A stretch of 64,000 nucleotides of DNA from Salipaludibacillus agaradhaerens (GCF_002019735.1 NZ_KV917378.1:987869-1051868); one strand, 5' to 3'. Positions 1 through 8,224 are shown, numbered from the stretch's first letter. The notes: a model not told the origin generated them from the sequence alone. Numbers and translations are program-made.

Positions 1-1
1 C

Positions 2-688
2 TGCTAATATCAACATGATAGAAAACCTTTCTGTTAACAAATAGGCAGTGGCTCCCGGTGTAATTAACATAGCAACAACAAGAATAATACCGACTGTTTG
101 CAACGATGCCACTGTTACAAATGACAATAAAAGCATAAGTAAATAATGTATCCACTTTACAGGAAGTCCTGAAGCTTTCGCCATTGTTTCATCGAACGTA
201 CTAAGCAAAAGAGGTCTGTAAAATATTACAACAGCTGCAATGACAAAAATCCCTATACCTAACGTTGAATAAAGGTTTGTGCGAGAAACAGCCAATACAT
301 TACCAAATAAAATATGTTGAAGATCCACTCCAGAGCCATTTAAACTAGTTATCATAATAACCCCCACAGCAAACATAGCTGTGAACATAATCCCTATAGC
401 TGAATCCTCTTTAATTCGACTATTTTGCGAAATAAAACCGATAGCAAGAGCCGTTAGAACCCCTGCAATAACAGCACCAATGAAAAAATTAACACCGAGC
501 ATATATGCGAGAACTACACCGGGAAGAACAGCGTGGGAAATAGCGTCTCCCATTAAAGCCATTCCCCTCATAATGATAAAACAACCGATGACGCCACAAA
601 TGATACCAACTAAAATTGACGTATATAAGGCGGTTTGTAAATACGGATAGTTTGCTAATTGGTAGAGAAAAGATTCTATGTTTTCCAT
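2..688 (-). CDS. mntC: Metal (Mn-type) ABC transporter permease, 3' end cut off
   Basis: Integral membrane subunit of an ABC-3 family uptake system for divalent metal. The ATG at 688 shares its A with the stop codon of the ATPase gene upstream (TAATG), so the two are translationally coupled. The 229 visible codons begin MENIESFLYQLANYP and show alternating hydrophobic segments with the family's conserved GDAISHAVLPG-type loop near residues 46-57, and a later VGIILVVAMLITPGATAYLL segment. No stop codon is reached before the window edge, so the C-terminus is missing. Partner ATPase and operator both favour manganese over zinc. A solute-binding gene is not in view and may lie beyond position 1. 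Confidence 0.9.
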   Translation of the reverse strand, partial: MENIESFLYQLANYPYLQTALYTSILVGIICGVIGCFIIMRGMALMGDAISHAVLPGVVLAYMLGVNFFIGAVIAGVLTALAIGFISQNSRIKEDSAIGIMFTAMFAVGVIMITSLNGSGVDLQHILFGNVLAVSRTNLYSTLGIGIFVIAAVVIFYRPLLLSTFDETMAKASGLPVKWIHYLLMLLLSFVTVASLQTVGIILVVAMLITPGATAYLLTERFSIMLILA

Positions 689-1446
689 TAAGGACCCACC
701 ACCATCATATTATTTCCATTATTTAAGACAGCTGCTTTGCCTTCATAGGCTTCCTGCAGCAAGTCCGGCGTATATACATTCGCAACTTCTCCCGACTGAA
801 TTAGGCGCTTATTCAATAAAATAAGGTGATCAAAATACTTCTCCACCTTACTTAAGTCATGATGTATAACAAAGATTGTTTTACCAGCATCACGTAACTG
901 GTGTAACAAATTTACAATTATTTCCTCTGACTTTACATCAATACCGACAAATGGTTCATCAAGAAAAAATAAATCAGCATCTTGAGCTAATGCACGAGCC
1001 AGAAAGACCCGTTGCTGCTGGCCACCGGATAGTTCTCCAATTTGCCTTTTAGCAAATTGGTCCATACCTAATTTAATAAGTGCTTCTTTCGCTTTAGCTT
1101 TATCTTTTCGACTTATTAGTTCATACCATGGTACATGCATATACCTTCCCATAAGTACCACATCTTCTACACGAACAGGAAAATCCCAATCGATCAACGT
1201 ACGTTGTGGTACATAAGCAATTTTTTTTCGCACGGCCGCGACTTTTTTACCAAAAAAAGTGACCGATCCTTTACTTTTTTCCAATCCAAGCATCGCTTTC
1301 ATTAATGTCGATTTTCCAGCCCCATTAGGTCCTATAACACCTATTATTTTGCCTGAACAAACATTAAAGGAGATATCCTCAATAGCAGTGTGACCATGGT
1401 AATGAACAGATAACTTGTTGACACTAATCTCTTGTTTGGAACCCAT
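688..1446 (-). CDS. mntB: Metal (Mn-type) ABC transporter ATP-binding protein
   Basis: Cytoplasmic ATPase powering divalent-metal uptake. Walker A GPNGAGKST is at residues 39-47, the signature LSGGQQQR at 139-146, Walker B FFLDEP at 160-165 and an H-loop IHHDL near 195. The Q-loop region reads YVPQRTLIDWDFP (78-90); WDFP after the Q-loop is typical of manganese/iron importers (MntB, SitB, PsaB) rather than ZnuC/AdcC. The ATG at 1446 follows AAGGAGGG. It is the first gene of its transcript; the promoter and the MntR-like palindrome lie about 200 bases upstream. The Mn assignment rests on the WDFP motif and operator and is an inference; zinc is the alternative because a zinc system with zur sits near this locus in some Bacillaceae. 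Confidence 0.9.
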   Translation of the reverse strand: MGSKQEISVNKLSVHYHGHTAIEDISFNVCSGKIIGVIGPNGAGKSTLMKAMLGLEKSKGSVTFFGKKVAAVRKKIAYVPQRTLIDWDFPVRVEDVVLMGRYMHVPWYELISRKDKAKAKEALIKLGMDQFAKRQIGELSGGQQQRVFLARALAQDADLFFLDEPFVGIDVKSEEIIVNLLHQLRDAGKTIFVIHHDLSKVEKYFDHLILLNKRLIQSGEVANVYTPDLLQEAYEGKAAVLNNGNNMMVVGP

Positions 1447-1494
1447 AATAATCCCTCCTTTTTCACACTAATTACGCTGAAACATATAAGGTTA

Positions 1495-1601
1495 AACCAA
1501 TATAAAGTCAGACCCTTGTCCGGTAGAAAACTCATAACTTTATATGGTTAAAAACAGATAAAGGGTGTTGCTACTATATGCACCTATTTCGTATACGTGC
1601 A
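1495..1601 (-). promoter_or_regulatory. Structured 5' leader of the mnt transcript
   Basis: Between the predicted transcription start (near 1657) and mntB lies a leader of about 200 nt with two inverted repeats. A long one (arms 1495-1508 and 1537-1549, 13 pairs with one bulge) encloses a short CGGAC/GTCTG stem. A smaller one (1579-1601) pairs TGCAC with GTGCA. There is no terminator-like U-tract. The function is unknown; the yybP-ykoY manganese riboswitch core was not recognised. Confidence 0.4.
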
Positions 1602-1630
1602 ATCGTCGTAAAAGTTGTGTATAAGTCAAA

Positions 1631-1650
1631 AACTTTCCCTAGGGAAACTT
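1631..1650 (-). promoter_or_regulatory. MntR-like operator
   Basis: A perfect 14-bp palindrome, TTTCCCTAGGGAAA (1634-1647), sits in AACTTTCCCTAGGGAAACTT. It resembles known B. subtilis MntR boxes (core TTTGCCTTAAGGAAAC), with GGGAAACTTT shared with the mntA box as recalled. It lies just downstream of the -10 hexamer, where a bound repressor would block transcription of the transporter. The match is by eye and MntR itself is not in this window. Confidence 0.7.
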
Positions 1651-1663
1651 TTAAGATAGATTT

Positions 1664-1692
1664 ATTATAAACCACTTATTTCTAACATGCAA
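1664..1692 (-). promoter_or_regulatory. SigA-type promoter of mntBC
   Basis: On the minus strand TTGCAT (1687-1692) is followed after exactly 17 bases by a consensus TATAAT (1664-1669). The start would fall next to the MntR-like palindrome, consistent with metal repression of mntB. Confidence 0.75.
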
Positions 1693-1870
1693 TGACTAAA
1701 GTTCATGTCATGAATGATTAGTCATCTTTGAATTGGCTTTTCCTTTTTCTTTTATACCCCCTCTCACTATTTAATGACACCTACTATTTCAGTGTAAAAG
1801 TATAAGAAAATTTAGAAAGAAGAGATCGGGGATTGAAAATTCAATAAAAAGTGAATACGAGAGAAAAATT

Positions 1871-1962
1871 ATAAAACAAACTTCAATTAGTGGAGGTTTT
1901 CATACTTCTCCCACTGATTGGTAGTTGAGGAGGATGTTTTACGGACGGTTATCTGCGATAAA
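1871..1962 (+). repeat. Dispersed two-hairpin repeat, copy A (internally deleted)
   Basis: About 92 bp beginning ATAAAACAAACTTCAATTAG and ending ACGGACGGTTATCTGCGATAAA. It matches the outer parts of copies at 23921-24063 and 31252-31403 but lacks their central 50-60 bp. The first hairpin is well formed here: CAATTAGTGG can pair with CCACTGATTG. The left arm of the second hairpin is lost. It lies upstream of the mnt promoter in a non-coding stretch. Confidence 0.7.
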
Positions 1963-2070
1963 TTTAATTAGGGGTTAAGTGATAGGGGATAAAATCATTT
2001 CCTTATGGATAATTTATAACAATAAATCACGAAAAGCTTATTTTAAAAATGACCCCCGAACAATAAAATA

Positions 2071-2113
2071 AACTGTGTAAGTAAGAAACCATCTGGGTTT
2101 TTACTTACACAGT
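2071..2113. terminator. Long inverted repeat, possible terminator of the kinase transcript
   Basis: The arms AACTGTGTAAGTAA and TTACTTACACAGTT pair perfectly over 14 bp, continue through one G-T pair and then AAACC/GGTTT, giving a stem near 20 bp with a five-base loop. T-runs on either side are short, so it may be a weak bidirectional terminator about 270 bases past the kinase stop. The rest of the 1447-2384 gap (1963-2070 and 2114-2384) shows no convincing gene or signal. Confidence 0.45.
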
Positions 2114-2384
2114 TTTACCTTTAAGCGGGTAATGAGTATAAAAATAACGGAGTGTTTTGGAACCAAAGAGACTAACTTCATAGAACAAGGCATCATCAAC
2201 CAAGATCCTTTAAAGATATGCAAAGGGCGTTAAAAAATGCCCCCGCCATTACCCTTTTAGACGATTTTAGTAGTAATGGGTACTACAACCGAATAAGTAG
2301 GTATTTGAAAACATGGCTTTACCCCCATATTTATAGTTCCGTGTAACTATCTCCCTCTCAGAAATGGGGAACGTAATTTTTTAA

Positions 2385-3752
2385 TCATTTTTCGGCTAGT
2401 GAGGTTCTAGCCGGAATTTCGTTATATAGTGGTAGCTTAAGTGTTACGGTAGTACCCTTGTCACATATACTCTCAATTTCGAATAGCCCATTATGCTCTT
2501 CGATAATCTGTCTTCCTAAAGGAATACCGATCCCTGTTCCTGAATTTTTTGTCGTAAAGAACGGCTCGTTTATCTTTTCAAGAAGGTGGGGAGGGATGCC
2601 TGGCCCATAATCCTTCAAGCTAATGACATAATAGTCATGTTTAATGGCTGCAGAAACGTGGAGTATTCTATTCGCTTCCTGCCCCTCATATGCTTCGATA
2701 GCATTTCTCATAATATTAATAAGCACCTGTTTAATCATCTGCTCATTTACATACAAATACGCTTCTGTCTCCTGAATGTCGTAAACAAATTCCACATCAT
2801 GAAGTGTACATTCTGAGTGGAAAATCATTAACATCGATTCCACTAATTCTTCTGGTTGAAGGTACCGCTTGTCCATTTTCTTTCTAGAAATCGATAGAAA
2901 ATCTTCAATTATTTTATTCATTCTGTCCATCTCTGAATAAATCGTATCATAGTATTTATCAAGATTATTGGATAACTTCGATAATTGAATAAACCCTTTA
3001 ATAACAGATAATGGATTTCTTAATTCGTGGGCAACACCCGCAGCTATTTGCGAAACAGCCTGCATTTGCTGCTGATAAGATAAAAGCTCTTCATACCGTT
3101 CCTGAAAACTTTCATCTTTCACCATAATTAATATATGATCGCCATCTGTTAACCCTTTTATTACAAGTCTCACATCATTTGTACGATACTCTGCATAAGC
3201 ATCTCGATTAGTTAAACTTAATTGACTGAAAACAAGACAATATTTTTCATAAATAGGGTGTGCATTTTTCCCCACACTAATATGAGCGGCATTATTCTCT
3301 TTAATCACCATTTGTTTATGTAATTTTTTTAAATGAGTATTACTTTTTAGGATTCTCCCTTGCTTATTAACCATCATCGCAGGAATAGGAAATTTATTCA
3401 GATCAAAAAATCTCAAAGTGTCTGACTCTTTTACTCTATTTCCCAATATATAAATTTTATCATCCACTTTTTTACCTTTACAGTCAAAAAGAATATCTTC
3501 CCCATCTATTAAAAGAGAAAAGCGTTTCAGTCCAATAACAGCTCCATTAGCGATCGCCTGAATAAAGGATTGCACTTCATTATAAGGCGTCAAGTGGTGA
3601 TAAGGGTGATAGAGTAGTCTCGATAATCGAGGCTCTTTCGTAATAACATCTATCACTTGTAATTCTCCATCTAAGACAATACAAAACTCTGATGACAGGT
3701 GAATCAGTTCCAGAAATAATTCTTTTTGTGGCACTTCATTTACTTTCTTCAT
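2385..3752 (-). CDS. Orphan PAS-like sensor histidine kinase
   Basis: A 455-residue predicted cytoplasmic kinase with no membrane segments. The N-terminal 210 residues look like one or two PAS-type sensing folds. The HisKA H-box HELRNPLSVIKGF has the phospho-acceptor His near residue 242. The ATPase domain follows with N-box INIMRNAIEAY (about 344-354), DYGPGI (381-386), EPFFTTK and a GTGIGIPLG box (405-413), where the usual GTGLGL carries Ile. The reading frame opens at TTG 3776, but ATG 3752 has AAGGAG ten bases upstream and is preferred. No response regulator is adjacent, as for the soluble phosphorelay kinases (KinA-like) that feed Spo0F; that role is inference. A TATAAT-like -10 lies upstream near 3820. 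Confidence 0.85.
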   Translation of the reverse strand: MKKVNEVPQKELFLELIHLSSEFCIVLDGELQVIDVITKEPRLSRLLYHPYHHLTPYNEVQSFIQAIANGAVIGLKRFSLLIDGEDILFDCKGKKVDDKIYILGNRVKESDTLRFFDLNKFPIPAMMVNKQGRILKSNTHLKKLHKQMVIKENNAAHISVGKNAHPIYEKYCLVFSQLSLTNRDAYAEYRTNDVRLVIKGLTDGDHILIMVKDESFQERYEELLSYQQQMQAVSQIAAGVAHELRNPLSVIKGFIQLSKLSNNLDKYYDTIYSEMDRMNKIIEDFLSISRKKMDKRYLQPEELVESMLMIFHSECTLHDVEFVYDIQETEAYLYVNEQMIKQVLINIMRNAIEAYEGQEANRILHVSAAIKHDYYVISLKDYGPGIPPHLLEKINEPFFTTKNSGTGIGIPLGRQIIEEHNGLFEIESICDKGTTVTLKLPLYNEIPARTSLAEK

Positions 3753-3915
3753 AATGAAAGCTCTCCTTATCATCAAGATATATCATTCTTCTTTTTAACT
3801 TTTCACACAACTTATCCATTATTATACATGATCTAGCACACATACGGGGGTGTTATCATAAATTAAATAAAGGTAATGTATGTTCCAATTAAGTGTCTTG
3901 TAGGAGGGAAAACTT

Positions 3916-4179
3916 TTGAACCCTGTCATTCGGGAACTCGTCAATCAGCAAATACGTCAACTTACGCTAAAAGAGCTTATTACGCGAGCTAGAAAAGAAG
4001 GCATATCGCTCACTGTGCAAGAAGCTAGACAGCTACTGGCAATGCTTCAACAACCACCGTTGGACATTGCGGATAAGGAAAGAGTTAAACGTTTAAAGCA
4101 GCAACTTCGTGAAGACTTCCCCCATCACTACGATACAGCTATGGCATTATTAAAGCCATATGAGCATTATTTAGATTGA
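3916..4179 (+). CDS. yqfT: YqfT-like small protein (DUF2624 family)
   Basis: An 87-residue cytoplasmic, highly charged and probably all-helical protein with a TTG start preceded by TAGGAGGGAAAAC, a strong ribosome binding site. It begins MNPVIRELVNQQI and carries basic helices around KERVKRLKQQLR. Size, sequence and place beside nfo match B. subtilis YqfT, whose function is unknown. It is transcribed towards nfo and separated from it by a shared terminator. No enzymatic motif is visible; the assignment rests mainly on synteny and the N-terminal pattern. Confidence 0.8.
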   Translation: MNPVIRELVNQQIRQLTLKELITRARKEGISLTVQEARQLLAMLQQPPLDIADKERVKRLKQQLREDFPHHYDTAMALLKPYEHYLD

Positions 4180-4211
4180 GATATTCTTGGCTTATCTCTT
4201 TTTATGTCAGC

Positions 4212-4245
4212 AAAAAAGCATTCAGAGGACCTCCTCCTGAATGCT
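4212..4245. terminator. Bidirectional terminator between yqfT and nfo
   Basis: AGCATTCAG (4217-4225) pairs with CTGAATGCT (4237-4245), with partial extension into the GGA/CCTCC loop. The minus strand continues into six T residues (4212-4217 as A on plus), ideal for nfo. The plus strand continues TTCTCTTTT, serving yqfT. Confidence 0.8.
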
Positions 4246-4267
4246 TCTCTTTTAATCAAATTTCCCA

Positions 4268-5167
4268 TTATTCCACAATTCCTTGTAATAGTTCTTCCTT
4301 AAGACTTGAATGAAACTTCCGTTCTTTTAACATCATGATTTCCTTTTTATAAGGTGCTTTCTTATTAGTTTTATCAGTCCCTACATAAGGGGTCTCAAGA
4401 ATTTTAGGAATTTGACTAAATACCTCATGATTTAAAATCTCATCGATTGCTTCAAACCCTATATGACCAAATCCAATATTCTCGTGGCGATCCTTTGCCG
4501 CTCCACATTCGTTTTTACTATCATTAACATGCAAAACTTTAATTCTGTCTAGACCAACAACTTTATCAAACTGATTTAATACCCCATCAAGGTCGTTAAC
4601 AATATCATAACCTGAGTCGTGTACGTGGCATGTATCAAAGCAAACAGACAATTTATGATTGTGGGTCACTCCGCTAATGATATCTGCAAGCTCTTCAAAT
4701 GTTCGTCCACATTCTGAACCTTTACCTGCCATTGTTTCTAGAGCAATTTGAACATCTTGATTTGGGTCTAATACTTCATTTAACCCTTCAATAATTTTCT
4801 TAATGCCTTTTTCTGTCCCTTCACCTACATGAGCTCCAGGATGAAGAACAATCTGTTTTGCTCCAATTGCTTCTGTTCGGTCTATTTCACTCTTTAAAAA
4901 ATCAACACCTAACTGAAATGTTTCTGGTTTAACAGTGTTAGCAATATTAATGATATAGGGTGCGTGAACAACTATATTAGAAATACCATATTCTTTCATA
5001 TGAGCTTGTCCAGCCTCAATATTTAGATCTTCAATAGCTTTACGTCGTGTATTTTGCGGTGCCCCCGTGTACACCATAAACGTCGTTGCGCCATAAGATA
5101 ATGCCTCTTCACTAGCTCCCAAAAGCATCTTTTTACCACTCATGGACACATGTGAACCTAATAACAT
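4268..5167 (-). CDS. nfo: Endonuclease IV (AP endonuclease)
   Basis: A 299-residue base-excision-repair nuclease that cuts 5' of abasic sites using a trinuclear zinc centre. Family hallmarks are in order: [44 protein letters not shown] and the metal-binding [21 protein letters not shown]. Length matches B. subtilis YqfS/Nfo (about 297). The frame opens seven codons earlier at a TTG, but ATG 5167 follows AAAGGGGAAAGAG and aligns with the family start MLLGSHVSM. The gene lies 26 bases downstream of cshB on the same strand and probably shares its transcript. Confidence 0.97.
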   Translation of the reverse strand: MLLGSHVSMSGKKMLLGASEEALSYGATTFMVYTGAPQNTRRKAIEDLNIEAGQAHMKEYGISNIVVHAPYIINIANTVKPETFQLGVDFLKSEIDRTEAIGAKQIVLHPGAHVGEGTEKGIKKIIEGLNEVLDPNQDVQIALETMAGKGSECGRTFEELADIISGVTHNHKLSVCFDTCHVHDSGYDIVNDLDGVLNQFDKVVGLDRIKVLHVNDSKNECGAAKDRHENIGFGHIGFEAIDEILNHEVFSQIPKILETPYVGTDKTNKKAPYKKEIMMLKERKFHSSLKEELLQGIVE

Positions 5168-5193
5168 AACTCTTTCCCCTTTCATCAAAAGCC

Positions 5194-6492
5194 CTATCCT
5201 TTACGTTGGTTTATTCTCTTCTCCCGTTTCATCTTACTCGCTATTTGTTTCTTTATTTTCTTCTTATATCCTGGCTTTACTTTTTTTGATTTCTTTATGC
5301 CTTTTAATGCTCCAGGTGCATTTGGATTTGGTTGGCGCGGAGAAAATTGTCGTTTCTCAATCGACACCCACTCCCCTTGCTTAATTTCTTTATACTTAAA
5401 TTGAATACCTTGTTTTTCTAACTTTTCGATACTTTGTTGATCGTTTCGCCCATATAATGTAATTGTAGTACCTTCCCAGCCAGCACGAGCTGTCCTACCT
5501 GCTCTGTGCACGTAATATTCCAGCTCTTTAGGAAGTTCATAGTTAATGATATGGGTGATGCCTTTTATGTCAATGCCTCGCGCAATTAAATCGGTAGCCA
5601 CTAAGTATTGAATTTCTGCTTCTTGGAGTTTTTTCAAAACTTTTTTCCGATGACGCGGAGGCATACCACCATGCAAGCAATCAACATTTAACCCTTCATT
5701 CCGTAGAACTTCAAATACGTCGTCAGCGGTCTCCTTCGTGTTTGTAAAAATGATCGCTAAATAGGGTTGAATCGATGACGTCACTTTTTTAATAAGTTCA
5801 ACTCTATCTCTATCGCGATCATTTATGAGCCAATGACTTATTTTTTTAGGTGAAGCAACCTTAGCTTCTACTTCTACTTGCTTCGGGTTTTTCATATATT
5901 TCTTAAGAAACGGCTTTAGCTTCTCTGGAATGGTTGCAGAAAATACAAGGAGCTGTAAGTCTTCATTCATCCTTGTAGCAATCTCATCCACATCTTCTAA
6001 GAAACCCATATCAAGCATTTGGTCAGCTTCATCAACGACAAAGCTTTTAATGCTATCTGTTTTAATAGCTCGTTCCTTTAGCATATCTAAAATTCGCCCA
6101 GGTGTACCAATAACTAGATGGGGCTGCTGTTGAGCCTTCTCAATCATCCGAAGTCTGTCAGTTCCGCCAACAACTAATTGAGAAGTAATCACTTCCGGAC
6201 TGGCTTCTATATAGCGCTTGGCTACTTCATACAATTGAATCGCTAATTCCCTCGTAGGCGCTGTAATAACTAATTGTGTTGCCTTTTTCTCCTCTTCTAT
6301 CTTATCTAATAATGGTAGTAAAAACGCCAATGTTTTTCCGGTCCCTGTCTGCGACCGACCGATGACATCCTGCCCATTTTTGATAGAGGGGATTAGTCTT
6401 TCCTGTATTTCAGTTGGTAAGGTAATGTTATTTTCTTTTAGTGCTTCAATTAAAAATGCCTTCAAGTTAAATCGTTCAAAATTATGTGTCAC
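5194..6492 (-). CDS. cshB: DEAD-box RNA helicase CshB
   Basis: ATP-dependent RNA helicase of 432 residues, in the position of B. subtilis CshB (YqfR), linked to RNA remodelling and cold adaptation. Helicase motifs appear in order: Q-motif [13 protein letters not shown], Walker [23 protein letters not shown] within [14 protein letters not shown], and C-terminal [12 protein letters not shown] lysine-rich tail ([17 protein letters not shown]) is typical of RNA-binding extensions. The frame can start at GTG 6531, but that has no ribosome binding site. GTG 6492, with TAGGAAAAA before it, puts the N-terminus at [12 protein letters not shown], matching the family, and is preferred. It is followed by nfo. 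Confidence 0.93.
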   Translation of the reverse strand: MTHNFERFNLKAFLIEALKENNITLPTEIQERLIPSIKNGQDVIGRSQTGTGKTLAFLLPLLDKIEEEKKATQLVITAPTRELAIQLYEVAKRYIEASPEVITSQLVVGGTDRLRMIEKAQQQPHLVIGTPGRILDMLKERAIKTDSIKSFVVDEADQMLDMGFLEDVDEIATRMNEDLQLLVFSATIPEKLKPFLKKYMKNPKQVEVEAKVASPKKISHWLINDRDRDRVELIKKVTSSIQPYLAIIFTNTKETADDVFEVLRNEGLNVDCLHGGMPPRHRKKVLKKLQEAEIQYLVATDLIARGIDIKGITHIINYELPKELEYYVHRAGRTARAGWEGTTITLYGRNDQQSIEKLEKQGIQFKYKEIKQGEWVSIEKRQFSPRQPNPNAPGALKGIKKSKKVKPGYKKKIKKQIASKMKREKRINQRKG

Positions 6493-6747
6493 GCTTTTTC
6501 CTACTTTCTGTCTTGTGCCTTCGCATTTCACAATAATGCGATTACGCTAATTATATATTTTACCATGAAAAGATTAGCGGCCGCCACTTTAATTAACATG
6601 AATCATAAATTTACACGCTTTCTTATGTGCCTCATGTAAGGATATCGATGTTCAAAAGCGCACTTAACAAAATCATCCGCCTATACATTTTTGATCAATT
6701 GGCATATGACTATAAATAGGAGGTCATGTTTGAAAGGATGATCATAA

Positions 6748-7389
6748 ATGTTCGGCCCACCTTTTTCGCCACCACCAATGCCACCTGCAACACCTCCTTA
6801 CCTTCCTGGAGGTGTCATGTCTGCACCAGCTTCTGTCGGACAGGGAGCAGGCTTATTATCCCGTCTTTTTGGCAGTGGTGCGTCCGCCGCTGGAAATGTC
6901 GCCAGCGGCTTATCAACAGGAAGTCAAGGATTTAATCTTGGTCAAATGATGGGGATGGTACAAAATGCACAAAAAGTGATTCAAACGGTGCAAACAGTTG
7001 GCCCTATTGTGCAACAGTATGGACCATTAGTTAAAGCTATTCCACAATTTTTACAAATTATGAATTCCAATTCCGGCGGAGCTAATACGCCAGCGCAAAA
7101 CAACGACCCGACAACTGAAACGACTGAAGCAGAAAGTGAAAATAAGTCTCAGGAGGCAGAAAAAACAAAACAAATCAGTCAAGAAAAGGAGACAAAGCCA
7201 CCGGTAGAAAAAGAAGAAAAAGAAACCTCTAAGACTGAGGAAAAGAAACCGAGAGATAAGACATCACCGAAAGAAAAAGAAAAGAAAAAACGACGGCACC
7301 TCTCTCGAAAAAGCTCTAGCCAATCTAAAAGGAACACAAAAAAGGCATCCAAAACGAATAATATACCAAAACCAAAATTATATATCTGA
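6748..7389 (+). CDS. yqfQ: YqfQ/VrrA-like protein
   Basis: A 213-residue protein of the YqfQ family (called VrrA in Bacillus anthracis). The N-terminus is proline-rich (MFGPPFSPPPMPPATPPYLPGG). A Gly/Ala/Gln helical middle follows (about 65-105, QMMGMVQNAQKVIQTVQTVGP), and the last 100 residues are a low-complexity Glu/Lys tail ending in basic SRKSSSQSKRNTKK. No signal peptide is evident. The start has AAAGG ten bases upstream. A stronger AGGAGG lies two bases before an out-of-frame ATG at 6726, so the exact initiation is not certain. The function is unknown; the tail is a likely site of length variation between strains. Confidence 0.85.
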   Translation: MFGPPFSPPPMPPATPPYLPGGVMSAPASVGQGAGLLSRLFGSGASAAGNVASGLSTGSQGFNLGQMMGMVQNAQKVIQTVQTVGPIVQQYGPLVKAIPQFLQIMNSNSGGANTPAQNNDPTTETTEAESENKSQEAEKTKQISQEKETKPPVEKEEKETSKTEEKKPRDKTSPKEKEKKKRRHLSRKSSSQSKRNTKKASKTNNIPKPKLYI

Positions 7390-7461
7390 ATTTTGGAAGT
7401 TCTGAGGGTGACATCTTGCTATTCCAGTAACTAAATAAATGAAAATTATTGCTGTTACCCA

Positions 7462-7490
7462 TTGACTAAACTCAAATATCATAGTAAAAT
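7462..7490 (+). promoter_or_regulatory. SigA-type promoter of the CarD-family gene
   Basis: TTGACT (7462-7467) and TAAAAT (7485-7490) are separated by 17 bases. A second candidate, an extended -10 TGTTATAAT at 7512-7520 with a poor -35, lies closer to the gene. Confidence 0.6.
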
Positions 7491-7549
7491 TTTATATTTT
7501 GCTGTCATTTGTGTTATAATAATAACACTACTCAATTGGAGGGATCGCC

Positions 7550-8041
7550 ATGTTTAAAGTGGGAGATAGTGTTGTGTACCCTTATCACGGTGCTGGTAAG
7601 ATAACAGATATGGAAGAGAAAGATATACTCGGACAAAAAATGTCCTACTTTGTAGTGTTTTTTCCTCTAAATCATGTCACATTAATGCTTCCAGAAAAAA
7701 ACATCGAAGAATCCGGATTAAGAAGGATCATCGATGCGGATCAACTTGAAGAAGTTGCCCATGCCCTTAGTACATCTGCTCCCTCAGTCGTTAAAGATAC
7801 AGCCCGTCCTTACTCTAAAGAGAATGAAACTTTATTAAAATCAGGTAATATTCTTGATGCGGCTAGTGTCATCGCCAATCTAACATCTAAAAAATGCGCT
7901 CGAAACAATGGTCTTCATATGGAGGATCGTAAAAACCTAGACAGAGCTAAACAATTTATAGTGAGCGAGTTGATGCTGGTAAAGAAATTTACTGAAGATG
8001 AAGCAATGACCTTTATTGATGAGCACTGTCAAGAAGCATAA
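7550..8041 (+). CDS. CarD/CdnL-family transcriptional regulator
   Basis: A 163-residue protein with an N-terminal CarD-type RNA-polymerase-interaction domain (residues 1-60: MFKVGDSVVYPYHGAGKITDM, then a VTLMLPEKNIEESGLRRII stretch) and a helical C-terminal domain. The GD-VVYP-HG-G-I pattern is the family hallmark. CarD/CdnL proteins stabilise open promoter complexes; here the role is inferred from the family. GGAGGG precedes the ATG by six bases. It has its own promoter and is followed by a terminator, so it is monocistronic between yqfQ and ispH. Confidence 0.9.
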   Translation: MFKVGDSVVYPYHGAGKITDMEEKDILGQKMSYFVVFFPLNHVTLMLPEKNIEESGLRRIIDADQLEEVAHALSTSAPSVVKDTARPYSKENETLLKSGNILDAASVIANLTSKKCARNNGLHMEDRKNLDRAKQFIVSELMLVKKFTEDEAMTFIDEHCQEA

Positions 8042-8070
8042 ATTCCGAAAAAAAATATGGAAACACTGAA

Positions 8071-8102
8071 AAACGGATGTTAAATTAACATCTGTTTTTT
8101 TG
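8071..8102 (+). terminator. Terminator of the CarD-family gene
   Basis: AAACGGATGTTAA pairs with TTAACATCTGTTT (one G-U pair) and runs into eight or more T residues: a textbook intrinsic terminator. Confidence 0.9.
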
Positions 8103-8131
8103 TATTGTTTATATAAAATAACTACATATGT

Positions 8132-8160
8132 TTGTCAACAACTACACAAGCCTTTATAAT
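8132..8160 (+). promoter_or_regulatory. SigA-type promoter of ispH
   Basis: TTGTCA (8132-8137), a 17-base spacer and a consensus TATAAT (8155-8160), about 55 bases ahead of the ispH ribosome binding site. Confidence 0.75.
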
Positions 8161-8224
8161 AGATGTGATAAAGTTATCAACATGTCTTGTTACATCATCA
8201 TCGGCAAGTTAGAGGAGGATACTG

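Noticed and set aside
1344-1535. 63-codon minus-strand frame overlapping the mntB start
   Set aside because: Runs through the mntB ribosome binding site in another frame and has no start signal; chance frame.
1495-1549. Purine-riboswitch-like sequence (TTTTCTACC plus GAC) before mntB
   Set aside because: The P2 helix and its loop are missing and the P3 loop is only four bases, so it cannot form the known aptamer; kept only as an unexplained structured leader.
2218-2346. 42-codon plus-strand frame starting MQRALKNAPAITLLDD
   Set aside because: No ribosome binding site, no recognised family, located in a spacer with repeats; not supported as a gene.
6726-6935. 69-codon frame with a strong upstream AGGAGG
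   Set aside because: The spacing of two bases is too short, and the frame lies out of phase within the clearly coding yqfQ.
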